Source of the DNA: Darksidea phi | Taxonomy: Eukaryota; Ascomycota; Dothideomycetes; Pleosporales; Lentitheciaceae | Assembly: GCA_030770425.1 (NCBI GenBank) | Contig: JASJFT010000231.1 | Span: 1 to 64,000, forward strand | Direction of reading: 5' to 3' | DNA: 64,000 nucleotides | The notes under the pieces: model-generated | The model's input: the letters and a program-made list of their open reading frames with translations, nothing else | Databases searched by the model: none | What the model was told of the DNA's origin: nothing | Shown here: positions 45,501-60,400 of the stretch, in pieces | Layout: each line of letters begins with the position of its first letter | How positions within the stretch are numbered: the stretch's first letter is position 1 | Position numbers and translations under genes: made by a program

Positions 45501-48500
45501 AAACTTTTACTTTACTAATTAATTATTAGCTCTAATAGTATTTTAAATAAGAATTAAATTTCTAGCTATTAGATTATTCTAATTACCTTTTACTTAATTC
45601 TATTAATTAGCTACCTTAAGTCTATACTACTAGGTATAACTAATTACTTCTACTAACTTCTTACTCTTTTACTTAAGTTATTTTACTTAAAGTATAAGTA
45701 AATTAAAAGTTAAAATTACCTTATTTTATAGGAGTATTTACTATAATTCTAGACTAAGTTTAATTAGTAGAATAGATTAAATCTTTATTACTAGCTTAGC
45801 TAGTATATACCTAGTTAAGTATCGGACTATTACTTTATTAGTTTATAGTATTAATAGTAGATTCTCTAACTAGTAACCTAGTAACTTTACTAGTATAATA
45901 ACTAGTAGTTAATAATCTCTTTTAATTAAGCCCTATATCTTTAAATTATATAAAAATATCTAGATTTTATATATTCTATAGTACTTAGCTAATACTTTAA
46001 CTATTAACCTATTCTTAGGTCCTCTATTAATATTTAGCTAGAAGAATACTCCCTATTAGTAAATAATATTCTAATAGATAAACTTTATAATATTTTTAGA
46101 TATAATATTCTTTAGAGCTTTAGCTTTAATCTATTCTAATAGGTATTCGCGCGCGATCGTAAGAAACTAAACTTCTTCTTTACTAATAAATATATAGATA
46201 ATATTAATAGTTTATTAATTCTATATAATTCTAAGATTACTAATCTTAAGTATCTCTTTTATTCTATTATTTTACTTTTATTAATACTTAAGATAGCTTC
46301 GAAGCTCCTTTACTACTATTTAAAACTAGTTCTTTTACTAAAATCGATACTAAATTATTATAAATATTTCTTAGATATTCTAATAGTATAGCGCTTAATA
46401 AACTTCCTATATTAAAGTCTTCTAAATATTAAGATTATTAACTATCTATTAAATAGCTAGATTCTAGGTTAACTTTTTAAAAAGATAGCTATTTTTTATA
46501 AAGAAGGTCTACGTAGCCTTTACCTAGCTTCTTTTTTTACTTCTTAATAGTCTATTAGGCTTATATATAGTATATAGAAAGTAAGTAATCTTTTCTAATT
46601 TATTTAAATAGCTATTATTAAGAATTCTTAAATTAGTAATAGAAAAGACTCCTATTAATTTATTATACTTATTAATAATATAGTTTATAAATAGTTCTAA
46701 ATCTTCTTCTTCTTTCTAGGATTAGACTTATCCTTTTAACTAAGAATATCTTAATAAGACGTTAGTAATTATATTCTTCTTCCTAGGCCTATATTAGATT
46801 TTAAAGTCCTAGAATAGAATTATAACTAGCTACTAATTTATTACTAATCTAGAAAGATTAGTAAATAATTAATTAAGTTATATAATTAAGATATTAGTAT
46901 CTATCTCGATAGTAAATTAGGTACTATAAAGGTATAGACTAAACTTCTTTAGTATCTAGAGTACTACCTTATATTCTAACTTAGTAGAGTACTACTTTAA
47001 TTTAATTTTAGACTATAGTATACTTTTAAATCTAATTAAATATTAAAAGTTATTCTTTCTAACCTATTTAAGTACTATTCTATTATCTTATTAACTAGTA
47101 TTTATATATAGATAGACTTAGCGTTTTAATTTAATATCTAATACTACTAAAGTAGGTACTAATATAATATTAGTCTTTAAGATTCTTATAACTTCTTTTT
47201 AAAACTCTTTCTATATCTATTTAATATTCTTATAAAGTAGTTAGAATAAAAGTTCTATCTTAAAGAAGAAGTAAAAGATCTATTACTAATAATAAATATA
47301 GATTCTAATAAACTATCGAATCTCTTTAATATTTCTATATTCTAGCTAGTTCTAGATCTTCGCTACTTTACTACTATTAGGAAATTATTCTTTAATACCT
47401 ACTTTATAGCCTATAATACCTAGTTAGAAGACTTCTTAATAAGACTTTATATCTAATACTATTATCTTTATATACTTAATATTTACTATTATTATATCTA
47501 GTTTTTAGATATACTTAAATATATATTAATAAATCTTAGATAATACTTCTTCTTTACTATAAGTACTAAAAGGACTAGCTACCGTAATATTATTAATAAA
47601 TAGTAATATATTAGAAAAGTACTTTTCTAGAATCTTTATTACTACTCTTTAAAATACTATTACTAAATTAGTTATACTTATTAGAATAGTATACTATCTT
47701 ACTAGTCTAATAGATATCTAGAAGGTCGTCTTATTCCTTAAATTTATATAAAGTAGTATCTAATTATAGCCTAAGAATAGATTAAAAAGTAAATAGATAG
47801 CTCTTCTAACTAGCCGCTTTAAAAACTTATTAATAGAAGGTAGAAGGTTTACGTCCCTCTTAGTAAAACTATTTAAAATTTAAATATTATTAATTAATTA
47901 ATAGTCTTTATTCTTCTTAAGTACTAGAAATTATAGGTTATAATATTAACTATTATATATCTTAAGAGTATCTTAGATAATTCTTTTATAAATTATTTAA
48001 ATAGTAATTAGTTTAAATCTTTTAGAATATTAAAAGTCTTTTACTTATTAAATCTTATAAGATACTATTTAAATCTAATATAAAGGCGCTATATTAGGAT
48101 AAATAGTTATTATTTTCGAAAAATTCTATATTAGGGTAGTTTTTTAATAATATATTAGTTTATATATAAGCTCTACTTTAGTAGATCGAAAATTCTCTTT
48201 AATATATATCTTCTTTATCTAGTTAGATATTAACTACTAACTTCTTAGAAAGTTTATATATCTAGGCTTAAAGATTCTATTAAATATATCTACTTTTATC
48301 TTCCTTAGTAATATACGCTTAAGTTATTATTAGATAGCTCTTTCTCTCTAGTTCTTTCTTCTAAAGTCTATTTTAGTATCCTCGTAGGGCTTATTAATAG
48401 GTTAAACCTTTTTATTAACTATTTTATAAAGGATATTAACTTATCTATCTTATTATTAAGAGTACTAATTCCTTCTTATAATATACTAGTTTATCTTTAA

Positions 48501-49049
48501 AAGTATTTACTTAACTTTAATATTAGGGTCTAAATCTTAATTTAACTCCTTATTATAGCTATTTAGATAAATTAACCTACTTTATTTAAAATACTACTAA
48601 TATTAATTAACTATTAATACTTTTAATACTTTTATTTTATCTACTTTTCTACTAGTCGTTTATTATTAAGATATCGGTATCTTTATCCCTTCTTTATTCT
48701 TCTCTTTCTTCTCTTTCTCTTCTATATCTTCTTCTATTTTCTTAGTATCCTTCTTCTCTTTATTCTCTTCTACTACTTTAGTACCCTCTTCTTCTAACGA
48801 GAAGTCGATAGTATTAGCTTTAGTAAAAATTAATATATTTTTAATCTTTACTTTATTAGTATTATAATTATAATTATTTAAGTTATTTAAATTAATATTA
48901 CTACTACCCTCTATATCTCTATTAAATCCCTCCTAATCTTTTAGTAGCCGAAATTCTAAGTATTAATAGAATAGAGAATATACTATCCTAGAAGATATAC
49001 TTTTTATACTTTTTCTAATAAATTATTATCTACTTTATAGTTAGCTATT
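42505..49049 (-). mobile_element. Ty3/Gypsy-like retrotransposon, RIP-degraded, copy 1
   Basis: Direct repeat of 49050-55604 with an offset of about 6544 bp; both start TATAGTATATAGGTATATTA and end GTTAGCTATTA. On the minus strand around 46.9-48.0 kb a frame full of TAA and TAG can be read against a Ty3/Gypsy reverse transcriptase: a LFLGYN-like segment, VIKILEKYFSN, then FINNI (from FIDDI by G-to-A changes) at about 47580-47605, and SSKVAKI. The element is non-coding now. LTRs were not delimited by eye. Confidence 0.65.
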
Positions 49050-52000
49050 ATAGTATATAGGTATATTAAAGATAGAATAGTAGAGCTTACGACCCGTAGT
49101 TAGAGGGATAGAAGAGAAGAGTTAATAGAATAAACGACTAAAATTAATTAATTAAACTATTTTCTCTATCTACTATATAATAGGATAGATAATAAGCTTT
49201 AATTAAAGATACTCTTAGATAATAGCTCTTTAGAGTCTAGTTTAACGTTCCGTTACTTACCTAAGTCTTTAATACTCGATCGGAAGGCTTTCTTTATTAT
49301 TATACTATATTTTCCTTCCTAATTAAAAGAGCTTAGTCTCTTTAGACTTTACTACCCGATTAAGTAACTCTATATAATACTAGTATATTATTAATAGTAA
49401 ACCCTACTACTAATCTATTAAGAATTCTTCTTTAAGTAATCTTTACCTTTAAATAGTCTTAAGAAGTTATTAGTAGGTCTTTTATTTCCCTCCTCCTTTA
49501 TAAATAGGCTATAGTCTAATCTTAATATACCTCTCTTCCTAGGGCCTTTAATAGTAAGTTAGTATAATTATAAAGATAAGCCCTCTCTAGTTAATCTAAT
49601 ATATTATTATAAAACTAATTAGTCTCTAAGCTAGTTCTAACTTCTTAATAGACTCCCTTACTTTTATATAGTCCTTAAATTCTTATTTAGTAATCTTATA
49701 ATAATATCTATAGATAAGTCTTTAAATACTCTTAATTCGACTTCTCTATAATTAGTAGTTAGCTAAAATATATATAAAAGGCCCCTTCTAGTACTCTTTT
49801 AGACTTTTTAATCTTCTTCTTATAGCTACTTTTCTTATCTACTAGTCTAATAGCCTCTTAAGCCTCTAGCTTCTTAGTCTTTAATCTTTTTAATCTTTAA
49901 GTTTCTTACTTCTCCTTCTAGCTATAACTTCTAAGGGTATAGCTATTAACTTATCTATAAATAATACTACTATAAACGTCTCTAGTAATAGTAGTAGTAG
50001 CTAGTATCCTTTTAACTAGTCTTCAAGTAGTAAAAAAGATAATTAAGAATCTTAGTTCTACGACTATCTATTAATAATAACTAATATTACTATTCTAAAG
50101 TAGTATAAGTTTTCTCTCTTTTTAATTAGTTAATACTTATACTAATTTTACCTATAGTAACTCTATAAACTAATCGAATTATTAATTAAACTTTCTAAGT
50201 TAACTTTAGCTACTACCTCTATAAAATTAAGTATTAAAGTATCTCTTTAAAAGCTATTTTATATACTAATACTATTTAGTATATAGCTTAATATAATCTT
50301 ATTATTATTAAAGAGACTAACTTTCTTATAAAGGGTAGTATAATAGTTTATAAGTTCTTTAGTTTAAGAATCTAATAGAATTTCTATTTATAGAATATTT
50401 AGACTAGTATATACTATTATACTACTTAGATTAGAAGTTATAGTAGTAAAAATAATCTAGTTTATAATTAGTATACTAATCTAAGAACTAATAAGATCTA
50501 GGCTAGCTATTAGTAAGTTTAATAAAATAAGTAGTTAATAGCTTAAGAATCCTATATTAACTATATTATTAATAGAAATTTAAAGTTCTACTCTATATTT
50601 TATAAGTTATCTCTAATTTTCTCCTTTTATCTTTACCTATTAATCTATTAAACTAAGTAGTACTAGTACTATATATCTACTTATTAAGATCGACTCTAGT
50701 AATATTATAGACTTAAATAAAATATAACTATACTATTCTTTTTTTTAAACTTCTCTAACTAGCTTTTATATTAGTAACTCTTTTTTAAGCTCTTAACTAG
50801 GCTCTTAATTAGACTCTTCTTTAAGCTCTTCTTTATACTACTCTATAACCTAACTTCTTAATAAGCTTATTAGAACTAAGTTAATTAAGTTATACTTCTA
50901 CCTTTAGTCTTTTAACTATTCTCGATAATTATTTAGGTCTAATTAGAGTAACTTTAATAATATTAAGTAAGAGTAGTATAAGTTAATTAAATACTAATAT
51001 TAATAGTACGAGCTCTAAGCGTAGTATAAATATTAGAACTAATATTATAATAATTCTTTAGTTTAGTCTAGCTATCTATTATTTCTAAATTCTAATCGCT
51101 CGTATATCTAGTCTAACTTATTTACTATAGCTTATACTACTAATAAGATATTAGAGGATTTTAATATATTAATAATTTCTTATTAGTTATCTAAAAATAA
51201 GAGTAAAGATAAAAATAAAGAAAAGAATTCTAAAGATATCTATTATAATAATCGTAGTAATAGCGGAGGCCGTAGTAATAGTAGTAGTACTACTACTACT
51301 TAGATTATATAGATTTCCTAGATTTTATTTCTTCGACTAGTAATCGACTCTTATTTTTTCTCTTTATAGCTTTTTATATCTAGTTTCTAATATCTTTATA
51401 TAATCTTTAAACTTTTATAAACTAACTTATAGCTCTTAAAATCTTATTTTTTAATTTATTTCTTTCTTATTACTAATAATTCTTCTCCGCTAGGTCTACG
51501 ATAATAATAATAGGAAATAAAAATTAAGAAATCGAAATAAATAAATAGTTCTAATTATAGCTTAGGACCTATAACTTCTTCTTAACTAAATTAACTATTT
51601 CTTAGTTAATTACTCTTTATTACTACTTTCTAATTTACTATTAGTTATCTAATATTCTATCTCTTTAACTTCTAGTCTAACGATAGTCTATTAGATAATA
51701 ATTTTTAATAATAGAGCTTATCTTTATATTAAGAATACTTTTATTATAGAAAACTTTATACGATTAGTCTATACTTATATTATTAAGTACTCTCTATCTA
51801 GCTCTTCGACTTCTTTATACCTTAGGACTCTTAGTATTAGATAATAATTATTAATTAGTAGATTCTCTTTTAATTAGCTTTAGTCTACCCTATATCTCTA
51901 TTACCTTATTATTAGGATTCTTCTAATAGAATTACTTTAACTAATTACTATATATAGTATAAGTAAATAGAGTCCTATTAAGCTTTATAAGTCTATAATA

Positions 52001-55000
52001 TAAGTACTCTATTCTAGCCTCTACTATATAATAAGGTCCTAGCTACCTATTATTAAACTTCTACTTTACTAATTAATTATTAGCTTTAATAGTATTCTAA
52101 ATAAGAACTAAATCTCTAGCTACTAAGTTACTCTAATTACCTTTTACTTAATTCTATTAATTAGCTATCTTAAGTCTATACTACTAGATATAACTAATTA
52201 CTTTTACTAGCTTCTTATCCTTTTATTTAAGTTATTTTACTTAAAGTATAAGTAAATTAGAAGTTAAAACTACTTTATTTTATAAAAGTATTTACTATAA
52301 TTCTAGACTAAGTTTAATTAATAGAATAGGTTAAATCTCTATTACTAGCTTAACTAGTATATACCTAATTAAGTATTAAATCGTTACTCTATTAATCTAT
52401 AGTACTAATAATAGGTTCTCTAACTAATAATCTAGTAGTTTTACTAGTATAATAACTAGTAGTTAGTAACCTCTTTTAATTAAATCTTATACTTTTAAAT
52501 TATATAAAGAAGCCTAGATTCTATATATTCTATAGTATTTAGTTAATACTTTAACTATTAATCTATTCTTAGGTCCTTTATTAATATTTAGTTAAGAGAA
52601 TATTCCCTATTTATAAATAATATTCTAATAGATAAACTTTATAATATTTTTAAATATAGTATCCTTTAGAACTCTAGCTTTAATCTATTCTAATAAGTAT
52701 TCGCGTATAACTATAAGGAACTAAACTTCTTCTTTACTAATAGATATATAGATAATATTAATAGTCTATTAGTTCTATATAACCCTAGGATTACTAATTT
52801 TAAGTATCTCTTCTATCTTATTATTTTACTTCTATTAATACTTAAGGTAGCTCCGAAGCTCTTTTACTACTATTTAAAACTAGTTCTTCTACTAAAATTA
52901 ATATTAAATTATTATAAATATTTCTTAAATACCCTAATAGTATAATATTTAATAAACTTTCTATATTAAAGCCTTCTAAATATCCGAATTATTAACTATC
53001 TATTAAATAGCTAGATTCTAGGTTAACTTCTTAAAAAGGTAGTTATCTTTTATAAAGAAGGTCTACGTAGCCTTTATCTAGCTTCTTTTCTTACTTCTTA
53101 ATAGTCTATTAGGCTTATATACTATATATAGGAAATAAGTAATTACTTTTAATTTATTTAAATAGTTATTATTAAGAATCCTTAAATTAGTAATAAAAAA
53201 GACTTCTACTAATTTATTATACTTATTAATAATATAGTCTATAAATAACTCTAAATCTTCCTCTTCTTTCTAGGATTAGACCTATTCTTCTAGCTAAAGA
53301 TATCTTAATAAGGTATTAGTAATTATATTCTTTTTTCTAGGCCTATATTATATTTTAAAGTCCTAGAGTAGGATTATAGCTAGCTACTAATTTATTACTA
53401 ACTTAGGGAGATTAGTAGATAATTAATTAAGCTATATAATTAAGGTACTAGTATCTATCTTAATAGTAAATTAGGTACTATAAAGATATAGACTAAACTT
53501 CTTTAGTATCTAAAGTACTATCTTATATTTTAACTTAGTAGAGTACTACTTTAATTTAGCCTCGAACTATAGTATACTTTTAAATCTAATAAAGTATCGA
53601 AGGTTATTCTTTCTAATCTATTTAAGTACTATCTTATTATTTTATTAACTAGTATTTATATATAAATAGACTTAGTATTTTAATTTAATATCTAGTACTA
53701 CTAAAGTAAATATTAATATAATATTAATTTTTAAAATTCTTATAGCTTCTCTTTAAGACTCTTTCTATATCTATTTAGTATCCTTATAAAGTAGTTAGAA
53801 TAAAGGTTCTATCTTAAAGAAGAAGTAAAAGATCTATTACTAATAATAAATATAAATCTCGATAAATTATTAGACCTTTTTAATATTTTTATATTCTAGC
53901 TAGTCCTAGATCTTTACTACCTTACTACTATTAGAAAATTATTCTTTAATATCTACTTTATAGTCTACGATACCTAGTTAGAAAACTTTCTAATAGGACT
54001 TAATATCTAATACTATTACTTTTATATATTTAATATCTACTATTATTATATTTAATTTTTAAATATACTCGAATATATATTAATAGATCTTTAGTAATAT
54101 TTCTTCTTTACTATAAGTACTAAAAGGACTAGCTACTATAATATTATTAATAAATAATAATATATTAGAGAAGTACTTCTCTAGAATCTTTATAACTATT
54201 CTTTAAAATACTACTACTAAATTAGTTATATCTATTAGAATAATATACTATCTTATTAGTCTAATAGATATCTAAAAGACTATCTTATCTCTTAAACTTA
54301 TATAAAGTAGTATTTAATTATAGTCTAAGAATAGATTAAAGAGTAAATAGATAGCTCTTTTAGTTAATTACTCTAAAAACTTATTAGTAGAAAATAAAAG
54401 ATTTATATTCTTCTTAATAAAACTATTTAAGATTTAAATATTATTAATTAATTAATAATCTCTATTCTTCTTAGGTACTAGAAACTATAAATTATAATAT
54501 TAACTATTATATATCTTAAGAGTATCTTAGATAATTCTTTTATAAATTATTTAAATAATAATTAGTTTAAACCTTTTAGGGTATTAAAAGCCTTTTATTT
54601 ACTAAATCTTATAAGATATTATTTAAATCTAATATAAAGATATTATATTAGAATAAATAGTTATTATCTTTAAGAAATTCTATACTAAGATAGTCTCTTA
54701 ATAGTATATTAATTTACGTATAAACTCTACTTTAGTAGATTAGAGATCCTTTCTAATATATATCTTCTTTATTCTACTAGATATTAACTACTAATTCTTT
54801 AGAAAGTCCGTATACCTAGATTTAAAGATTCTATTAAATATATTTACTTTTACCTTTCTTAGTAATATATATTTAAGTTACTATTAGATAGTTCTTTCTC
54901 TTTAATTCTTTCTTTTAAAATCTATTTTAGTATCCTTATAAAGCTTATTAATAAGTTAGACCTTCTTATTAATTATCTTATAAAGGATATTAACTTATCT

Positions 55001-55604
55001 ATTTTACTATTAAGGATACTAATTCCTTCTTATAGTATACTAGCTTATTTCTAAAAGTATTTACTTAATCTTAATATTAGGGTCTAAATCTTAATCTAAC
55101 TTCTTATTATAGTTATTTAGATAAATTAACCTACTTTATTTAAAATACTACTAGTACTAATTAATTATTAATACTTCTAATACTTCTACTCTATTTACTC
55201 CTTTATTAGTCGCCTACTACTAAGATACTAATACCTTCGTCTCCCCTTTATTCTTCTTTTTCTTCTCTTTCTCCTCTATATCCTCTTCTACCTCCTTAGT
55301 ACCCTTCTTCTCTTTATTCTCTTCTACTACTTTAGTACCCTCTCCTTCTAATAAAGAGTTAATAGTATTAGCTTTAGTAAAAACTAATATATTCTTAACC
55401 TCTACTTTATTAGTACTATAGTTATAGTTATCTAAATTATCTAAATTAGTATTATTACTACCCTTTATATCTCTATTAGACCTTTTTTAATCCTCTAGTA
55501 GTCGAAGTTCTAAATATTAATAGAATAGGGAATATACTATTCTAAAAGGTATACTTTTTAGACTTTTTTTAAAGGATTATCGTCTACTTTATAGTTAGCT
55601 ATTA
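49050..55604 (-). mobile_element. Ty3/Gypsy-like retrotransposon, RIP-degraded, copy 2
   Basis: Second unit of the tandem pair. Its minus-strand frame at about 53.8-54.6 kb shows the same degraded reverse-transcriptase pattern (VIKILEKYFSN, FINNI, FSTYSKEE, SSKVVKI), which supports the assignment independently. The copies differ mainly by transitions spread along their length, so the duplication preceded the last RIP rounds. Unit boundaries are approximate to some tens of bases. Confidence 0.65.
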
Positions 55605-58600
55605 GAACTAGATCTAATCTAAGAAATAAGATAGTCTTCTATCTATCTAGTATAGTAATTTTATAGTAATAATAGTCTATTAAAGTAAATTTTATTTTTA
55701 AATATATAGCTATATACTAGAAAGTATCTAGTATTAATAACCTCTAAATATTCCTTATAACCTTAAAATAGGTAGGTATAATAATAGTATTAATTATTAT
55801 TAAAATATTATAAACTATCTCTATATATTTATCTATTAAGTTATTAGTAGTAACTATTCTAGTATATTCTTTAAGTAAGAAATAACCTTAATCTTTATTT
55901 TAAATATAGATATTTAATACTTATATAATAGAGAGATATATTATATTTAACTTTATACTATTATTAAGGATTATCTTATAAAGATTACCTATAATAGTAA
56001 TCTAATAGATTAAAATCTTTAATTTTATAGTTATTACTTTAAACTAGCCCTTAAGATATTTATATTTATTTATTATAATATAATCTAGCTTATTATTATA
56101 ACTATCTCTAGTTCTTTAGATATTATAGTACTAAACTACTCGTACTTTAAGTATCTCTCTAATTTATTAAGCTAAATATAGGTTTAAAGTCTAAAGCTTT
56201 ATTAATATAAATAGATTTAAGTCTATTATTATTCCTCTTCTATCTATAGTATATATCTCTCCTAATTTACTAGTAGAACTATAGCTTCTTATTTACTTAG
56301 CTATATTAAAGAGCTTCGATATAGTATTAATAATCTAGTTTTAAGATAATAGTATAGCTATAATTAGCCTATAGACTTTCTACTAGAGGGTAGTAGTTAG
56401 AATTAAACTTATTATTAGTTACTAAACTATATATATTAACTCTTTATTAATAGATATTTATATAATTACTACTTTTAATAACTTTTTTTTAATAGTTAGT
56501 TAAGATTTCTAACTTATCCGAATAGTCTACGAACTTAAGACTTCTAATACTACTCTTTAATTTAAAGATTATTCTATTATATCTATTATAACTTCTTTAT
56601 TTAGATTAAGTATAGGAATAGAGCTATAAAACTCTCTAATTACTTATTAATATTATTCTATCTCGTTAACCTCCTTTACTAGAAGATTAATAGATCTAAT
56701 ATTCTTAATCTTTATCTTTAGCTTTAGTTTTATAATATAGTTATTTAATATCTTATTAACTACTATAAGAGGACGATTCTAACCTCTTATCTTAATATTA
56801 TTTACTTTTATTAATAATACTTTAGTATTCTTAATTACTAGTTATTCCTATAATATATAATAGAAAGTTATAGTCTTCTTTAAATCCTTCTTCTTAAGGG
56901 CTAATAACCTATTATTAATAATATTATTTACTATTTTAATAGTATTTACGTTACTACTAGTTACTAGGTAGTTCTTCTTTCTATTAAGCCCTTTTATATT
57001 AGTAAATAGTCTTATTAACTTTATATTAATAACTCTATAGTACTCTATTATTTAAAAAATAAGATACTTTTATATATTATTAAGAATAATATAAGGTCTT
57101 TAGTTATAAAGCTTTTCTTTATAAAAATAAAATAGACTATAGTATTATTCGAATTAGTTAATCTTCTTATTCTTCTTCTTATAATACTAACTATTATTAA
57201 GAAGCTTCCTCTATAGAAGGTATTCTTAGATTTAATAGTCTATTAATCTATAAATAATATATTCTATCTTTTAAAACTTTTAATTACTAATTATTTATAT
57301 ATCTACCTTTAGATTTTATATCTAATTATAGGAGCTTATATATAATTTATTATTATACTTAAAATAAAGAATAGATTTAACTAGCTTATAAAAAGTATAA
57401 TAATAATTATTCTTTTATATAAATACTAATTAGATTATAGAAGTACTCTATTACTAAATATTAAACTACTATTAGATTAAGACTAATTTCTTTATACTAT
57501 TAATAAGCTACTTAATCTAAGAATTAGATAATAGTTAAATAATTACTATTAATCTTTCTAACGAAGCTATAGACTCTTATTACTAAGAATATATAAACTT
57601 AACTAGGTAAAAAAGCTACTACTTAGTATAAGCTTTGATCTTCTTATATACTAGCTAGCTAGCTACTAGATTAATATCTAGACTTAGTATAAGTATAGCT
57701 TCTTTTTATTTATATAATAATTAGAGGTATTAATATATCTTCTTTAACTTAAAGAAATATATATCTTTATTAATTAATTAGTACTTTTTATTTATACTAA
57801 ATATAATTATTATCTAATTATTATATTTTAACTCTTTAAAGAATAGTTACCTAAGTTTAATCTTTATAATCTATAATTAGTTTAATACTCTACTACTATA
57901 TATTAAGAACTAGTAATAATATTTATTAAATAAAAGGAGTAACTAATAGACCTCTACTAGCTATAATTTAAGAAAGATATAGATAATCTTCTACTACCTA
58001 ATATCTCTATTAGTATATTTCTTCTAGAATATTAATTTAAATATAGTCTAACTCTATACTAAAAATATATAATAATATATTTTAATAATATATACTCTTT
58101 AAAATAAATTATAGAAATAGAGAAGAAACTTCTTCTTATTTTACTTATCTTATTCTACTCTATTCGCGCTAAATTTATAATTCTCTAGAAATTATATAAT
58201 ATTTATACTAGTAAATAATAGTATATTAGAATTATATAATAAAAATAGAAAATAGATATTTATTCTCTTATTAATTAATTACTAGGGTTAGTCTATAATT
58301 AGGATAGTAATTACCCTAAGAATTAATAGATTAAATACTAGTATTAATAGCTTCTTAGACTTTTTCTTTTAAAGTTCTAAATAATAAAGCTTATAATCTA
58401 TTATATTATTTTTATTATTATCTAACTTATTCTTATTTTTAGAGCTATCGTCTAAATTAACTTTACTAACTCTAATATAAGATTAATAACTCTTTTAAAT
58501 ATCCTTCTTCTCTAATTTCTCTTAAATTAATTAAATTAGATATCTCTTCTTTTAATTATACTTTATCTTTTTATTCTTCTTTTTATTTTCTTCTTTTTCG

Positions 58601-60400
58601 AGCTAGTCTTACTCTAAAGTACTAATAGGTATATTAATAAATAATAAGTCTTTAATCTTAGAAATCTTTTCTTTTTCTTTATTAAATAAGTTTTCTTATT
58701 AAATAGCCTATAGTTTATAATAGTAGACTATAGAGATTTAACTAAGTAAATAGCTAGAGTATATATACGTACGTACGAAATAGAAATAATAAAATAACTT
58801 AATTTAAAACGATAATTTATAATTAACTAAAGGGACTTTAGATAGAAGCCTCTTTTATTTAGAAGAATTATACGAAGCTCCGTACGTAGTAAATTACTAA
58901 GAAGGTAATCTATACGTATAAATTCTATACGACCGTATATAATTAAATATATAAGATTAATACTAGAACTTAGTAAATAAATACTAGTAACTTTTTCTTT
59001 TCTAGTACTAATATTCCCTCTAAACTTTTCTATACGAATATTAATTTTATATTTCCCTTCTTATATTTATACGAAACTAATTACTAACCTTAACTACTAA
59101 TATTATACCTATTAGTAATAGATATTAACCCCCTATTAGTACGATTAGACTACTAGTAAATAAGACGTAGTCTTAGTTAGATCTAATTATTAGGTACCTA
59201 CTAATTCGTTTACTAGTAGGGCTATATAAACGGGGTTAGTATAGTCTTTTTTTATATAAAGAAGAAATTTATTTATACTATATTATATAATATTATATAA
59301 TAGGATTCTAATTACCGATTTAACTAATTATAGAATAGTAGGTATTTACCTATAGGTTAGAATTAAATAATTAAGTATTTATATAAGAGATAGTAAGAGT
59401 AGTTTTATAGTATCCCTTTTTATATAAAAAGAAAGTAAAAGTAGAATTAAATTATACGAAAGAAGAGTAGTTTATAAGTTATATTTCTATTTATAATAAG
59501 TAAACGGCTTAAGGAATTAAGTAAATAGATTAAGGATAATAAACGAATAGATCGAGGGTAGTAAGCGAACGGATTAAGATAGATAGTAGGTATAGATAGG
59601 AGGCTAACTTCTTCCTTTATAGCTTTTCTTTTTTAAATCTAAATCTTACTATTCTCTATACGATTTATTCCTTTTAGTTTAACTTCTCTCTCTTTTCGTA
59701 CGAATACTAATCTCTAGTAGAACTTTAAAAATCTTAAATTTTAAAATCTCTTTATACGAAATAGCCCTCGTCCCTATTTAGTCTACTAGTACTATTAGTA
59801 TAGATATTAGTAGTCTTAGTACCTCTTTTTAAGATCTTATTATACGTACTACGTTAACTTACCTCTCTATCTTTCTATCTACTAGATAGTCTACTAGTAA
59901 AGCCTTTATATAAGGCCTTTATATTAATATAAGTATCTCCCCCTTTTTTATATAAAGAGTTTTAATATTTCTAGAATAATAAGAGGGTTATAGTAGTAAT
60001 ACCTTCGTATAACGTTAAGTTATAAGTAGTCCTAAATATAAATATTTAGGAGTTTATCGTAAAAATTATATAAAGAGAGAAGTACTTTTATATAGTTCTT
60101 ATATAGAGCTATAGTAATACTTCTAAGATACCTTACTAGAAGAGGTACTATCGTATAATAAGGGGTAGTAAGCTCTTTATTAAGTATTATATAGTATCTA
60201 GCTTCTAGAGTAGTATCTATACTTTATATATATAGTAGTCGTACGGAATTTAATATAACTACTATAAAAACTATAATTAATAGATATAAATATCTAGGGG
60301 GAGGAGGAGGTAGAAGGAAAGAATTTCCTTTATTTTTCCTTTATTTTTCTTTTATAATTAACTAGGATAGATAGAAAAAAGTTTATACTTTATAAGAATA
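55605..60400. other. RIP-degraded repeat sequence, unclassified
   Basis: AT-rich, no ORF, almost no CpA or TpG. A change of texture occurs near 58740, after which TACG words become common, so at least two elements probably abut here. A purine-rich tract (GGGGGAGGAGGAGGTAGAAG) at about 60298-60318 resembles an LTR-element polypurine tract, but I could not pair it with an LTR. Confidence 0.45.
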
